Positions 41,805 through 51,203 of a stretch of 64,000 nucleotides of DNA are shown in pieces. Under the pieces are notes generated by a model. That model searched no databases, was not told the DNA's origin, and saw only the letters and a list, made by a program, of their open reading frames with translations. The stretch comes from Bog-473 sp036489775 (GTDB lineage Bacteria; Actinomycetota; Acidimicrobiia; Acidimicrobiales; RAAP-2): contig DASXFC010000031.1 in the NCBI GenBank assembly GCA_036489775.1, positions 1 through 64,000 on the forward strand. The letters run 5' to 3'. Position 1 is the stretch's first letter, and the number at the start of each line of letters is the position of its first letter. Both the position numbers and the translations under genes were made by a program.

Positions 41805-43898
41805 CTAGGGCGCGGTGGTCGTGGAAGTGGTCGCCGCTATCTGGGCCCGGCCGGCGGCCACGATGGCCGGCATGATCTTGGGGCCGAGCACTGGGCCGGC
41901 CGCATCGGTGAAGTGCACGCCATCGCTGCGGCGGACCGCGACACCGTCGATGTCGGTGGTGAACTTCCCACCGGGACAGGTCACCGCGTCCAGATCGACG
42001 ACCGAATCGGTCGTCGGATTCTCGGCCGCCACTTCACGCACCAGCCCGTTGTAGATGGCCAGACGGGCCGGATTGTCCTCGGGCCAGGGGGCCCCGTCAG
42101 GCTGCTCCCCCTCGTCGGTGCACGGGGCGGTCAGGAACACCATGTGCGCCCCGGAAGCCGTGACCAAGGCCGAGCTGGCTTCGAGTTGGCTCTTCACGTA
42201 GGCGGCGAATGCGGGATTCAAGATGTTGGTCCACTTGCCCTGGTACTCGCGGTCAGCCACTTCCCAGCGTCCGGCCAGCAGTACCACCACGTTCGGTTGC
42301 GTCTTGGCCATGGCGCTGAGCCACTGGTACGGCCATGGCTGATCCTTGAGCGGGACGCCACTGGTCTGGGTTGAGCCGTTGCAGGCTTCGGGTGTTTGGT
42401 AGCGGACCCCCATCAGCTCGACCTCGGGGCCGTCGACCACGCCGCAGCCGAGAATGCCCTCGTCCGAGAGGGAGTAGTCGTACTTGGACTCCATCGCCGT
42501 GTCGGTACCCAGTCCGATACCCAAAGTCAAGGCCACCGAGTCGCCGAAGAGGAGCACCCGCACCGGCGCAGCCGCCGGCGAAGTGGTGGGCGCACCAGGG
42601 GGCGTAGTGGACGTGGTGGCGGTGATCGGGGGCGGGATCGTCCCACTGCCCACGTCGACACCGGTGGCCGCGCCGACGGTGGAGGCCACGGTGGCCACCA
42701 CCACGACGGCCACGGCGGCCGGGACGACCAGATAGGTGCGCCACTCGCGCAGGAAGGTGCCTCGTCGGATCGGCTGCTCGACCAAGTGGTACGACGCGAT
42801 GGAGACGGCCAGGGTCACCACGCAGCGGACCAGGAACAGACCGGCGCCCCCGAAGCCCATCCGGGCTTCGGTCATCCAGATGATGAGCGGCCAGTGCCAG
42901 ATGTAGATGCCGTAGGAGATGCGGCCGATGTAGCGGATGGGAGCCAGGGACAAGAAGCGCGGCACCAGGCTGCGCGGTGCACCGACCACCGCCGCGATGA
43001 CGCCCGCCGTGGCCAGACCGATCAGGAAGAAGCCGCCTTCGTAGGGGAACCCCGACGTGGTCGAGGTGGTGGTCCAGAGCACGATGGAGAGGGCGGCGCC
43101 GATCACTCCGGCCACCGCGCAGATGGTGCGGCCCTGGCTGGTGGACGGCCGCCACAACTCGCCCTCCTTGAGGCGGCCTCCGGCGTGCGACCGCTTGGTC
43201 AAGAGCACCAGGCCGACGGCCAGCGCGCACCCGATGAACAGGCACTGTGAACGGGTGTCTGTCCCGAGATACAACCGATTGGTCGATGCCCCGTTATGGA
43301 ACAGGATGTCCATCTCGATCGCCGAGGCCACCGCCAAGGTGCAGCAGACCCCGAACAGCACTTTGAGGCTGCGGGTGAACTTCATGATGGCCAGAACGAC
43401 CAGCGGCCACACCAGGTAGAACTGCTCCTCCACGGCCAGCGACCAGGTGTGAAGCAGTGGCGACGCCTTGGCCGTCTCGGCGAAGTAGTTCGAGTTGACC
43501 AGAATGAAGTGCCAGTTACTGACGTAGAGCAAGGTGGACAGCGCATCGAGGCGGAGTCCCGGGTACGTACCCTTCGACACCACCACCGAGGCGTAGAAGG
43601 CGACCAGCAGCATCATCAAGAAGAGCGCCGGGAGTAGGCGCCGAGCCCGGCGGGCCCAGAAGGCGCTGAGCTTGATGGCCAGGTTCTTCATCCACTCCGA
43701 AATCAACAGCGAGGTGATCAAGAAGCCAGAGAGGACGAAGAACGTGTCCACGCCCAAGAACCCGCCCGTGGCGAAGAAAGGGCCGCCGTGGTAGATGACG
43801 ACGGCGGCGACGGCGAAGGCCCGAATGCCGTCGAGCGCCGGGAGGTAGGCGAGGCGGCGGTGCTGTGCCTCGCTGACCTCGTCCGCTGTCGCGCTCAT
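41805..43898 (-). CDS. acyltransferase 3 with C-terminal SGNH domain (second paralogue)
   Basis: 697-aa paralogue of the gene at 24.2 kb with the same design. AT3 domain with ~10 membrane helices and R26-x10-H37 (LDGIRAFAVAAVVIYHGG), FVLSGFLITS; a Thr/Pro linker (TTSTTPPGAPTTSPAA); then the SGNH domain with LFGDSVALTLGIG and RSDGVHFTD. The SGNH parts share the long block around NILNPAFAAYVKSQL and GAPWPEDNPARLAIYNGLV. It probably acylates a different envelope glycan, or the same one at another site. The ATG follows a CCGGGG stretch; the frame upstream to 43952 has no family features. Confidence 0.9.
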   Translation of the reverse strand: MSATADEVSEAQHRRLAYLPALDGIRAFAVAAVVIYHGGPFFATGGFLGVDTFFVLSGFLITSLLISEWMKNLAIKLSAFWARRARRLLPALFLMMLLVAFYASVVVSKGTYPGLRLDALSTLLYVSNWHFILVNSNYFAETAKASPLLHTWSLAVEEQFYLVWPLVVLAIMKFTRSLKVLFGVCCTLAVASAIEMDILFHNGASTNRLYLGTDTRSQCLFIGCALAVGLVLLTKRSHAGGRLKEGELWRPSTSQGRTICAVAGVIGAALSIVLWTTTSTTSGFPYEGGFFLIGLATAGVIAAVVGAPRSLVPRFLSLAPIRYIGRISYGIYIWHWPLIIWMTEARMGFGGAGLFLVRCVVTLAVSIASYHLVEQPIRRGTFLREWRTYLVVPAAVAVVVVATVASTVGAATGVDVGSGTIPPPITATTSTTPPGAPTTSPAAAPVRVLLFGDSVALTLGIGLGTDTAMESKYDYSLSDEGILGCGVVDGPEVELMGVRYQTPEACNGSTQTSGVPLKDQPWPYQWLSAMAKTQPNVVVLLAGRWEVADREYQGKWTNILNPAFAAYVKSQLEASSALVTASGAHMVFLTAPCTDEGEQPDGAPWPEDNPARLAIYNGLVREVAAENPTTDSVVDLDAVTCPGGKFTTDIDGVAVRRSDGVHFTDAAGPVLGPKIMPAIVAAGRAQIAATTSTTTAP

Positions 43899-44028
43899 CC
43901 CCGGGCCATCACTCCATGACTCCGCGCACGACCAGCCCGTGCGGGCCGACATTCTCGCAGATCGGCGATGACACCCCCGGGCGGTACCCCCTGGCTACCC
44001 TGATCGGGCCTTGAGTTCGAACCGCCCC

Positions 44029-44718
44029 ATGGCCCGACCGTTGGCCCCCCGACGTCGTCCCCCCCGCCGACGCCGCCTCGCCTCCTCCATCTTCTTGTTA
44101 GCCCTGGTGGCGGTGCTGGTCGGGGTGGGTCTCGAGGTGGACCACCGGGTCGATGACGGGCCTGCTCTGAGCCCAATGCGGTCCCGGATCGTTCAGATCG
44201 CCCAGAGCCAGCTGGGCTATCGGACCGACCCCTCCGACAGCTACTGCAACCGCTATAGCGCGTACTGGGACGCCGGCACCGACGACTGCGGGAACTCCAA
44301 CCTCGATGAGGAATGGTGCGCCGACTTCGCCGCCTGGGTCTGGAAGCAGGCCGGTGCCGAGGTCGAGTACCAACTGGCCCCGGGCTACCTCAATTCGGAC
44401 TCGGCCAGCTTCTACGTCTGGGGTCTGAACCATCACACCTGGCACCCCATCGGGACGCCGTATACGCCCCAGCCCGGCGATGTCGCCATCTACGGGCTCG
44501 ACACCAGCACCGTGACGGCTGATCACGTGGCCATCGTCACCGCGGCCACCACACACCAGGATGCGCCTGACGTCATCAACGGGGACGGCGACCGCACCGG
44601 CTTCAGCGTGGTGGAGACCGGAAGCAAGCAGGTCTACGCCGACACCAAAGGCGGCAGCGGTTCGAAGATCTCGGGCTACGTGTCGCCCGAAGCGCCCTCC
44701 GGATCATCGGGCTCCTGA
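44029..44718 (+). CDS. exported CHAP-domain peptidase/amidase-like protein
   Basis: 229-aa protein with an Arg-rich N-terminus, one hydrophobic segment (IFLLALVAVLVGVGL) and a CHAP-type papain-like domain. The catalytic Cys97 lies in DEEWCADFAAWVW and His166 in TADHVAIVT; a Gly-Asp turn (PGDVAIYG) precedes the latter. CHAP enzymes usually cut peptidoglycan peptide bonds. The uncleaved-looking hydrophobic segment suggests membrane anchoring with the domain outside. The start could be TTG 44011, but ATG 44029 is preferred. Its 3' end overlaps the convergent MFS gene by 43 bases. Confidence 0.82.
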   Translation: MARPLAPRRRPPRRRRLASSIFLLALVAVLVGVGLEVDHRVDDGPALSPMRSRIVQIAQSQLGYRTDPSDSYCNRYSAYWDAGTDDCGNSNLDEEWCADFAAWVWKQAGAEVEYQLAPGYLNSDSASFYVWGLNHHTWHPIGTPYTPQPGDVAIYGLDTSTVTADHVAIVTAATTHQDAPDVINGDGDRTGFSVVETGSKQVYADTKGGSGSKISGYVSPEAPSGSSGS

Positions 44719-46181
44719 TCGGCGGCCGCGCCGGTCTTGGCCGCTGCTTCGGCGGCGGCATACGCCTGCTCCTGGGCCTGGTTGGCCGCCATGGCGGTGA
44801 CCACCGCCTCGAACACCTTGGCCGCGTCTGCCTCGATGTGTTGGCGGGCCAGCAGCAAGAAGGCGGCACCGAGGAAGGCAATCGGCATCAGGATCAAGAA
44901 GGCGGTACGGAAGTTGTTGTCGAAGTTGGCGGCCACGATCGAGGTGATCAGCGGTGCCGCGGCGGAGCCGAAGACCACCGAAGCCAGGTTGAAGGCGCCG
45001 AACCCGGCCCCACGCACCTGAGCCGGGGCGGCGTCGGAGAGCCCGGCCCGCAGCGGCGGGACGCAGGCAGTGGCCGCCATGAAGCCGAGCAGCTGGAGCA
45101 CGAAGACCAGCCCGAAGGGCATCGGGATGAACGAGAGCATGAAGAGCGCGGCGCTGATGAAGATGCAGACGGCCGGGATGACCACCCGGGCCCCCATGAA
45201 CTTGGTCACCCACCGGTCGGCCATGCGGCCGCCGATCAGGGTGCCCGGGATGCCGCCCAGGATGGCCAGCACGGCGAACACGCCGATGGCCGACTGCTGG
45301 CTCTGGCCCAACTGGTCCTCGTAGAAGTTCGGGATCCAGGTGGCCACCGCGGTCACCACGAACCCGACGGTCGAGACGCCGACCAGGGCGTAGCGCATGG
45401 TCGGGATGCGCAGGATGGTCACCACGTCCTTCTTGAGGCCATCCACCATGTCGGCCGAGAACTGGCGCACGCCGTGCGGGAAGAGCGGTGGGCGCTCGTC
45501 GACGACCTCCATGGTGTCGCTGTGAGTCACGTGGGCCCGGTCGGCGGTGCCGCGGCTCGGCTCGGGCAGCTTCCAGCACATGTAGGCCACGGCGAAACCG
45601 GGCAGGATCGAAACGAAAAAGGCCAGGCGCCAACCGCTCCCGTGCAGCAGCGGTCCCAGCACCCCGCCGATGCCCAGCCCCAGACCCAGCCCGACGAAGC
45701 TCAGGCACTGCTGGAGCGAGAAGGCATTCCCCCGGCGTTCGGTGCCATAGAAGTCGGCGATCACACTGCTGCCCGATGGGTCCGTGAAGGCCTGGCCGAA
45801 GCCCAGCGAACCGCGGATGAGCACCAGCAGGAAGAAGAGGTCGGTGGGAACCAGGCCCCCGATGGCGCTGATGACCGACCAGGCCGCGATGGTGACGGCC
45901 ATGGCCCGGGTCCGGTTCCAGCGGTCGGCCAGGTAGCCCGCCGGCATGGTCGAAATGCCGTTGACCAGAATGAAGGCCGAGAACAGCACGGCGATCGACA
46001 CGTTGTTGACGTGGAAGGCATGCCTGATCTGGTTCTGGGCGCCCCGGACCACGAACTGGTCCATGTTGTCGATGAACAGCGTGAACCCGATGACCCACAT
46101 GGGCCAGTTGGAGACCTTGGCTACGTGCGGCGTCTCCGCGTCGGTGACGACACCCGCTTCATCCGCCCCCGCCATCGTCAT
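44676..46181 (-). CDS. MFS transporter (Spinster-like)
   Basis: 501-aa major facilitator with twelve membrane segments. The loop 2-3 motif reads GYLADRWNRTRAMAVTI and the equivalent in the second half is GGRMADRWVTKFMG. The first helix contains GFTLFIDNMDQFVVRGAQN. The C-terminal ~50 residues are an Ala/Gln/Glu-rich cytosolic tail. The substrate is unknown; the organic-acid or sphingolipid-like substrates of the Spinster branch are options. The chosen ATG (MTMAGADE) avoids a Pro/Arg-rich upstream extension that overlaps the dehydrogenase gene. It lies 37 bases downstream of that gene, so co-transcription is likely. Confidence 0.85.
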   Translation of the reverse strand: MTMAGADEAGVVTDAETPHVAKVSNWPMWVIGFTLFIDNMDQFVVRGAQNQIRHAFHVNNVSIAVLFSAFILVNGISTMPAGYLADRWNRTRAMAVTIAAWSVISAIGGLVPTDLFFLLVLIRGSLGFGQAFTDPSGSSVIADFYGTERRGNAFSLQQCLSFVGLGLGLGIGGVLGPLLHGSGWRLAFFVSILPGFAVAYMCWKLPEPSRGTADRAHVTHSDTMEVVDERPPLFPHGVRQFSADMVDGLKKDVVTILRIPTMRYALVGVSTVGFVVTAVATWIPNFYEDQLGQSQQSAIGVFAVLAILGGIPGTLIGGRMADRWVTKFMGARVVIPAVCIFISAALFMLSFIPMPFGLVFVLQLLGFMAATACVPPLRAGLSDAAPAQVRGAGFGAFNLASVVFGSAAAPLITSIVAANFDNNFRTAFLILMPIAFLGAAFLLLARQHIEADAAKVFEAVVTAMAANQAQEQAYAAAEAAAKTGAAADQEPDDPEGASGDT

Positions 46182-46218
46182 CTCGGTCCCGCCCCCGCCC
46201 GCTCCTCCTGTCCCGGCC

Positions 46219-47685
46219 TCAGACCTCCGGGGTGTAGCCGGCCGGCAGGGCGATGGACTTCTTCTCCAGGAAGCTCTCGAGTCCCTCGGGCCCGAACTCG
46301 CGACCAATGCCTGACTCCTTGTAGCCACCGAAGGGAGTGGAGAAGTCGATCGGCACCGGCGCGTTGAGCATGTAGGTGCCGGTGCGGACCTGGCGGGCCA
46401 CGCCGAGACCGCGGTCGTTGTCACCGGTCCATACCGAACCGCACAACCCGTAGCTGGAGTCGTTGGCGATGTCGACCGCTTGCTCGTCCCCGTCGTAGGG
46501 GATGACGACCAGCACCGGACCGAAGATCTCCTCCTGGGCGATCTTCATCTTGTTGTCGACGTGGGAGAACACGGTGGGCTCGACGAACCAACCCTTGCTC
46601 TGGGAGGCCGGGCGGCCACCGCCGAGAGCCACCGTGGCCCCTTCCTCGCGACCCGAGTCCAGGTAGCCCTCGATCCGGGTGCGCTGGCGCTCGGCCACCA
46701 CGGGACCGACCTCGGTGGCCGGGTCCATCGGGTCGCCCACAACCATGGCACCCACGCCGGCCACCACGGCCTCGACCACCTCGTCGTAGCGGCTGCGGGG
46801 CGCCAAAATGCGGGTCTGGGCGATGCAGGCCTGCCCGTTGTTCATGATGGCGTTGGGCAGCAACTGCGTCATGGTGGTCGCCAGATCGGCGTCGTCCAAG
46901 ATGATGGCGGCGCTCTTGCCCCCGAGCTCAAGCGTGCAGCGCTTCAGGCGCTCTCCGCACAGCGAGGCGATGCGCTTGCCACCGACCCCTGAACCGGTGA
47001 AAGAGATCTTGTCCACGCCGTCATGCTTGACCAGGTACTCGCTGACCTCGCGCCCGGCCGGCACCACCGAGAGCACGCCCTTGGGCAGCCCGGCCTCCGC
47101 GAAGATCTCGGCCAGCCGGAAGGCGTCGAAAGGTGTCTCGGGCGCCGGCTTGTAGATGACGCTGCAGCCGGCCAGCAGTGACGGGGCCAGCTTGGCTGCC
47201 GCGATGAAGAGCGGCACGTTCCACGGTGCGATGGCACCGACCACGCCGACGGGCTCCTTGGTCACCAGGACCTGCGGGTTGAGCATGCCGGCGCGCACTT
47301 CGTCGAAGGCGAAGGTCTTGGCCAGCTCGGCGTAGTAGGAGAAGATCATGGTCGGGGCCAGCACCTGACCCAGGGTGGCGAAGGTGATGGGCGACCCCAT
47401 CTCCTCGGTGATGATGGCGGCCATGTCGCCCATCTCGGCCGTGATCTGCGCTGACACCTTGGTCAACACCTCGGCGCGCTCGAGCGGCGACATGCGCGAC
47501 CACGGCCCCCGGTCGAAGGCGGTGCGGGCGGCGGCCACCGCCTTGTCGATGTCGGCTTCGGTCCCGTCGGGCACCTGACCCACGACCTCCTCGGTCATCG
47601 GCGAGATGACGGAAATGCGCTCGGTGCCCTCCGGCGCCACCCAGTCGCCCCCGATGAACAGTTGGTCGTAGTCACGGATCGCCAT
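46219..47685 (-). CDS. NAD(P)+-dependent aldehyde dehydrogenase
   Basis: 488-aa ALDH-superfamily enzyme oxidising an aldehyde to the acid. The catalytic Cys is in NNGQACIAQ and the general base Glu in LELGGKSA; the oxyanion Asn is in APWNVP and the cofactor lysine in IYKPAPETP. SFTGSGVGGKRI is the nucleotide loop. Motifs fit broad betaine/phenylacetaldehyde-type dehydrogenases. The ATG follows GGAGGGC at good spacing. The neighbouring MFS gene may carry the substrate or product. Confidence 0.92.
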   Translation of the reverse strand: MAIRDYDQLFIGGDWVAPEGTERISVISPMTEEVVGQVPDGTEADIDKAVAAARTAFDRGPWSRMSPLERAEVLTKVSAQITAEMGDMAAIITEEMGSPITFATLGQVLAPTMIFSYYAELAKTFAFDEVRAGMLNPQVLVTKEPVGVVGAIAPWNVPLFIAAAKLAPSLLAGCSVIYKPAPETPFDAFRLAEIFAEAGLPKGVLSVVPAGREVSEYLVKHDGVDKISFTGSGVGGKRIASLCGERLKRCTLELGGKSAAIILDDADLATTMTQLLPNAIMNNGQACIAQTRILAPRSRYDEVVEAVVAGVGAMVVGDPMDPATEVGPVVAERQRTRIEGYLDSGREEGATVALGGGRPASQSKGWFVEPTVFSHVDNKMKIAQEEIFGPVLVVIPYDGDEQAVDIANDSSYGLCGSVWTGDNDRGLGVARQVRTGTYMLNAPVPIDFSTPFGGYKESGIGREFGPEGLESFLEKKSIALPAGYTPEV

Positions 47686-47798
47686 GCGCCCTCCCCGGAA
47701 GTGTGGGGCGTCCGCCCCTGCCGCAGTGTGGGTGCGACGACGCCACACGTTAGTGCTGCCCACCCGACGTTCGACAGCCGGGCTGAGCGCCCCGATCG

Positions 47799-48104
47799 CT
47801 ACTCGATGTGGGCTTGGATCCCCCCGTCGGCTTCCACCCAGCCCTTTCCGGCGGCATAGGACACCATGGCCGCGAAGCCCTCGTCCCAGGCCGGAGTGGC
47901 CGCGTCGCCGGCCAGCGCCCGCAGCGCAACCGGATCGACCACGACGTGCTGACCGTCGTCGCTCAGCCGCCCCAACCCGGCCCGGGCCACCACCTCGGCC
48001 AGCGGGTCCGGCCCAGAACCCTCGACCACCACCGAGAACCGGCTGAATTCGTCGGGCTCGCGGAGCTCGATGCGGTCGTAGCTGCGGTCGATAACGATGC
48101 GCAT
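47799..48104 (-). CDS. small conserved hypothetical protein, 101 aa
   Basis: Acidic soluble protein of a kind often seen as an actinobacterial conserved hypothetical. It opens MRIVIDRSYDRIELREPDEF and ends KGWVEADGGIQAHIE, with DEGFAAMVSYAAGKGW near the C-terminus. No named domain recognised. TATGGT at 48113-48118 (minus strand) lies eight bases before the ATG, a possible near-leaderless promoter. The frame continues upstream into the divergent kinase-like gene, which is not credible. Confidence 0.65.
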   Translation of the reverse strand: MRIVIDRSYDRIELREPDEFSRFSVVVEGSGPDPLAEVVARAGLGRLSDDGQHVVVDPVALRALAGDAATPAWDEGFAAMVSYAAGKGWVEADGGIQAHIE

Positions 48105-48161
48105 GGTTGGCGACCATAGACAGAACTCCAGGTCACCACCCTCGATACACTGCCTAGCCCC

Positions 48162-49244
48162 ATGCCGGACATCGATCAGCGCGACCCAGCTGAGGTGGCG
48201 GCCACCCTCGGGCGCTGGCTCAGCACGAAGGCCGGCCCGGGCGCCGCCATCGAAGTCTTCGACGTGGAGGCCCCGGCCTCCAACGGGTTCTCGAACGAGA
48301 CGATCCTGTGCCAGACCCGCACCACCACCAACGGCTCGGCCGAGGAGCGCCCGCTGGTCGTCCGGGTGGCGCCGACCAAGCACCTCCTCTTCCTCGACGC
48401 CGCCTTCTCGACCCAGTACCGGGTCATGCGCACACTGGCCGACGGCCACAGTGGTGTTCCGCTGCCGCCCCTCGGCCCCTATGAGGAGGACACCCAGTAC
48501 CTGGGCGTGCCGTTCTTCACCATGGACCGGGTCGACGGCCTGGTCCCGGCCGACAACCTGCCGTACACCATGGACGGATGGGTGATCGAGGCCACGGCCG
48601 AGCAGCAGGAGCGAATGTGGTGGAGCGGGATCGAGACCATGGCCCAGGTCCACCGGGCCGACTGGCGAGCCCTCGGACTCGACTGGCTGGTGCCAACCAA
48701 CCGAACACCCGGCATCGGTCAGCAGATGGACTACTACCGGCGCTTTCTCGACTGGGCCGGCGGCGGCCGCACGGTGCCGGTCATCGAATCCACCTGGCAG
48801 TGGTTGCTCGAGCACCAGCCGGCCGAGCAGGGTGACGTGGTCCTGTGCTGGGGCGACAGCCGCATCGGCAACATGATCTGGGACGACTTCCGTTGCGCCG
48901 CCGTCCTCGATTGGGAGATGGCCACCCTCAGTCAGCCCGAGCTCGATCTGGGGTGGTGGCTCTACTTCGACCGCCAGTTCTCCGAGGGACTGGGGGTGCC
49001 GAGGCCGGCCGGCTTCGCCTCTCACGACGACACCATCGCCCGCTACAGCGAGTTAATGGGGCGACCCATGCAGGATCTCTTCTTCTACGAGGTCTTCTCC
49101 GGCTTCCGCTTCGCCATCGTCATGCTGCGGCTGTCCGACCTGTTGGTGGGAAGCGACGTCCTGCCCCAGGAGTCCGACATGGCGACCAACAATCTGGCCA
49201 CCCAATTCCTGGCCACCTTGTTGGAGCTGCCGCCGCCAACCTGA
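48162..49244 (+). CDS. phosphotransferase-family protein (aminoglycoside phosphotransferase fold)
   Basis: 360-aa APH/choline-kinase-fold protein. The catalytic loop reads LCWGDSRIGNMIW, where the usual HGD is WGD but the Asp and Asn are kept. The metal-binding segment is VLDWEMATLSQPELDLGWWL. The N-lobe includes VVRVAPTKHLLFLDAAFSTQ. This subgroup is common near acyl-CoA and fatty-acid genes in Actinobacteria; the real substrate is unknown and antibiotic resistance should not be inferred. TACACT at 48146-48151 is a possible -10. It is divergent from the small hypothetical gene. Confidence 0.83.
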   Translation: MPDIDQRDPAEVAATLGRWLSTKAGPGAAIEVFDVEAPASNGFSNETILCQTRTTTNGSAEERPLVVRVAPTKHLLFLDAAFSTQYRVMRTLADGHSGVPLPPLGPYEEDTQYLGVPFFTMDRVDGLVPADNLPYTMDGWVIEATAEQQERMWWSGIETMAQVHRADWRALGLDWLVPTNRTPGIGQQMDYYRRFLDWAGGGRTVPVIESTWQWLLEHQPAEQGDVVLCWGDSRIGNMIWDDFRCAAVLDWEMATLSQPELDLGWWLYFDRQFSEGLGVPRPAGFASHDDTIARYSELMGRPMQDLFFYEVFSGFRFAIVMLRLSDLLVGSDVLPQESDMATNNLATQFLATLLELPPPT

Positions 49245-49269
49245 CCGTCGGCTCGCCCCGTCGGCCGAC

Positions 49270-49632
49270 TTAGCTGGCGGCGGTCGCCACTCCGGCCGCC
49301 CGTAAGCGCTCAGCCAACCACTCGACGCCGCCGCTGAGCATCTGCTCCTGCCAGCCCTCGATGACCTGGTGCAGCTGGTCGACCGTCGGGATGTGGGCCA
49401 CCACCCGGACCAGGAGTCCCGAGTCGTCATGATCCAAATTGGGGTGGATGCCGCCGAAGGGGTCGATCCACTCCCGGGGCGGTGGCTCCTGCATGACATA
49501 GAGCTCACCGGTGTCCTCGACGTAGTTCAGCTCGTAGCTGACACCGTGGCTGTCGGCCCAGTCGTGGCCCAACTCGATCTCGGCTGACGCCCGCCGGCGG
49601 GGGTCCTCTTCGTAGAACTGGTCGATATTCAC
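49270..49632 (-). CDS. conserved hypothetical protein, 120 aa
   Basis: Acidic soluble protein, family not recognised. Visible features: an N-terminal charged helix (RRRASAEIELGHDWADSHGV), a strand pair (YELNYVEDTGELYVMQEPPP), and a C-terminal helix (QVIEGWQEQMLSGGVEWLAE). The GTG start is supported by a TANNNT box at leaderless spacing. It converges on the phosphotransferase gene with a 25-base gap. Confidence 0.65.
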   Translation of the reverse strand: MNIDQFYEEDPRRRASAEIELGHDWADSHGVSYELNYVEDTGELYVMQEPPPREWIDPFGGIHPNLDHDDSGLLVRVVAHIPTVDQLHQVIEGWQEQMLSGGVEWLAERLRAAGVATAAS

Positions 49633-49638
49633 GGCGGA

Positions 49639-49644
49639 ACACTA
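49639..49644 (-). promoter_or_regulatory. leaderless -10 box (TAGTGT) for 120-aa protein gene
   Basis: TAGTGT on the minus strand, six bases before GTG 49632. Confidence 0.5.
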
Positions 49645-49676
49645 ACCCTCACCTGGATCGACGCGATGGGCGCCGG

Positions 49677-50489
49677 ATGGCGGACCCGGTGGGAGGGATC
49701 GGGGGAACCACCTCGGCAACGGTGAGCGCCATGCCACCAACCTGCTCTCCGATTGCACAGCTCAAGACCGAATGGCGCTCGCTCGGGCGCTCGCCCCAGG
49801 CCGTCAGCGCGCTCCATGCGCTGGCCGACCGCGACCCGGTGATCGCCCGGCTCGTGTTCGGGTCGGGGCCGACGGCGCCGGCATGTCGCACCGCCTATGA
49901 CTTGGTGGAGGTCATGCACCAGGCCAGCGGCCGGGTGCAGCGCGAGGCGGCGGCCGAACTGCTGCGGATCCTGTTGCGAGAAGCGGACGCCCACGAACTG
50001 GTCCCCCGGATCTTGGTGCAAGCGCTCCTGCCCGGACTGATCCGGGTGGCCGCCAAGCTGCAATGGGGGCGAGGTGGCGAGTGGGCCGACGGCGGCGACT
50101 TCTTCGGCGACCTCCTCTCGACCACCTGGATGACGATCGAGGAGTGGTCGGGCCAGGACCGTCCCTATGCCGTGCTCGACCTGCTCAATGCCGTCCGCTG
50201 CCGGTTGCGTCGCCAGCTCATGCGATCCAAGGACCTGAGTCAGCACACCACCACGCTGACGGAGCGCCACACCATTCAGCTGAGCGCCGATTCCGAGACC
50301 GATCTCGAACTCCTGACCCGCCGCCTCATCGAGCTGAAGTCCGAGGGAATGCCGGTTGACGACATCGAGGTCCTCTACGCCCACCATGTGCTCGGCTACA
50401 CCCTGAAGGAACTGGCAGAAGTCACCGGTTATGACCGCCGCGCCATGGCGGCGCGACGGGACCGGGGCCAGCGCCGACTTTGCGCCTGA
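49677..50489 (+). CDS. sigma-70 region 4-like DNA-binding protein
   Basis: 270-aa cytosolic protein. The C-terminus (~235-270) is an HTH in the style of sigma region 4: LGYTLKELAEVTGYDRRAMA then ARRDRGQRRL. The middle (~70-200) is helical (REAAAELLRILLREADAHEL; FFGDLLSTTWMTIEEW), resembling region-2-like helices of divergent sigma factors, but no clear -10-reading motif is seen. It probably regulates the two genes that follow it directly (12-base gap). Alternative starts are GTG 49722 and ATG 49731. It could be a divergent sigma factor or a transcriptional activator. Confidence 0.65.
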   Translation: MADPVGGIGGTTSATVSAMPPTCSPIAQLKTEWRSLGRSPQAVSALHALADRDPVIARLVFGSGPTAPACRTAYDLVEVMHQASGRVQREAAAELLRILLREADAHELVPRILVQALLPGLIRVAAKLQWGRGGEWADGGDFFGDLLSTTWMTIEEWSGQDRPYAVLDLLNAVRCRLRRQLMRSKDLSQHTTTLTERHTIQLSADSETDLELLTRRLIELKSEGMPVDDIEVLYAHHVLGYTLKELAEVTGYDRRAMAARRDRGQRRLCA

Positions 50490-50501
50490 CCCCGGGCGCG
50501 C

Positions 50502-51203
50502 ATGGATGCCTCACGTGCGTATCGTCTGCCTGTGGTTGTCCCGGATGGTGCATCCGCACTACCGAACCGTGCTGGCCGAGATGGTGGCCGCCCAACCTGG
50601 TGGGTGGTCCTGGCGGTATCGCTCGCCCTGATGGCCCTCGTCGCCGCCACCGCGGTCCACTCCAACGGCAGTGGCCGACGCCCGCCGGCGTCCCGGCCAG
50701 AGGCCGCCGGCTCCACCACCACCCTCGCCGCGGCGGGTCCCGGTGCCACGTCCGGCTCGACCACAACCGTGGTCACCCCCACCACCGAGGCCGCCGGTGA
50801 TCCAACGGGGTCGGATCACTCGAGTCAGAACGTGTCCGCCGTCCTGGGGCCCGCCACCTCGACCACTCCACCGCACGTCGAATCCACCAGCACCACGACA
50901 ACGACGTCTTCACCCGCCCCGACCGGTTCGTCGTATCAAGGCGTCCTCCAACCGCCGGCGGACGCGACGGCCCAGTACGGCTTCACCGGTGCCGGTTCGA
51001 GTCGGGTCACCGCCTCATGGTCCGACTCGACCTACATGACGCTGTCGGTCGCCTGCAGCGGGTTCAGCCAGAGCACGGGGGGCTCGTCGGCCGCGGCGAT
51101 CAGCGTGCCCGACGCGCAGGGGGACTGCCAAGCCACCTTGAGCGATCCCAGCTCGACCGCCGACACCATCGACTACACCATCGAGGTGAGCCCCAATGGA
51201 TAA
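50502..51203 (+). CDS. single-pass membrane protein with Thr/Ser-rich stalk
   Basis: 233-aa protein. One membrane segment (WWVVLAVSLALMALVAATAV, ~33-52), then a ~100-residue stalk rich in Thr, Ser and Pro, then a ~95-residue globular extracytoplasmic domain with two cysteines (LSVACSGFSQ; GDCQATLSDP). The domain looks beta-rich. Family unknown. The ATG of the next gene overlaps its stop, so it is coupled to the LysM-BTAD protein and likely works with it at the envelope. Confidence 0.7.
   Translation: MDASRAYRLPVVVPDGASALPNRAGRDGGRPTWWVVLAVSLALMALVAATAVHSNGSGRRPPASRPEAAGSTTTLAAAGPGATSGSTTTVVTPTTEAAGDPTGSDHSSQNVSAVLGPATSTTPPHVESTSTTTTTSSPAPTGSSYQGVLQPPADATAQYGFTGAGSSRVTASWSDSTYMTLSVACSGFSQSTGGSSAAAISVPDAQGDCQATLSDPSSTADTIDYTIEVSPNG

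Noticed and set aside
44838..46367. 509-aa plus-strand ORF opposite the MFS gene
   Set aside because: Shadow of the MFS and ALDH genes; no recognisable motif, while the minus-strand frames carry MFS and ALDH signatures.
48162..49244. Aminoglycoside-resistance gene
   Set aside because: The APH fold is shared by many metabolic kinases; HGD is replaced by WGD and there is no resistance context.
50990..51012. T-arm-like GGTTCGAGTCGGGTCACC
   Set aside because: Lies inside a well-formed coding frame; no acceptor or anticodon stem can be folded around it.
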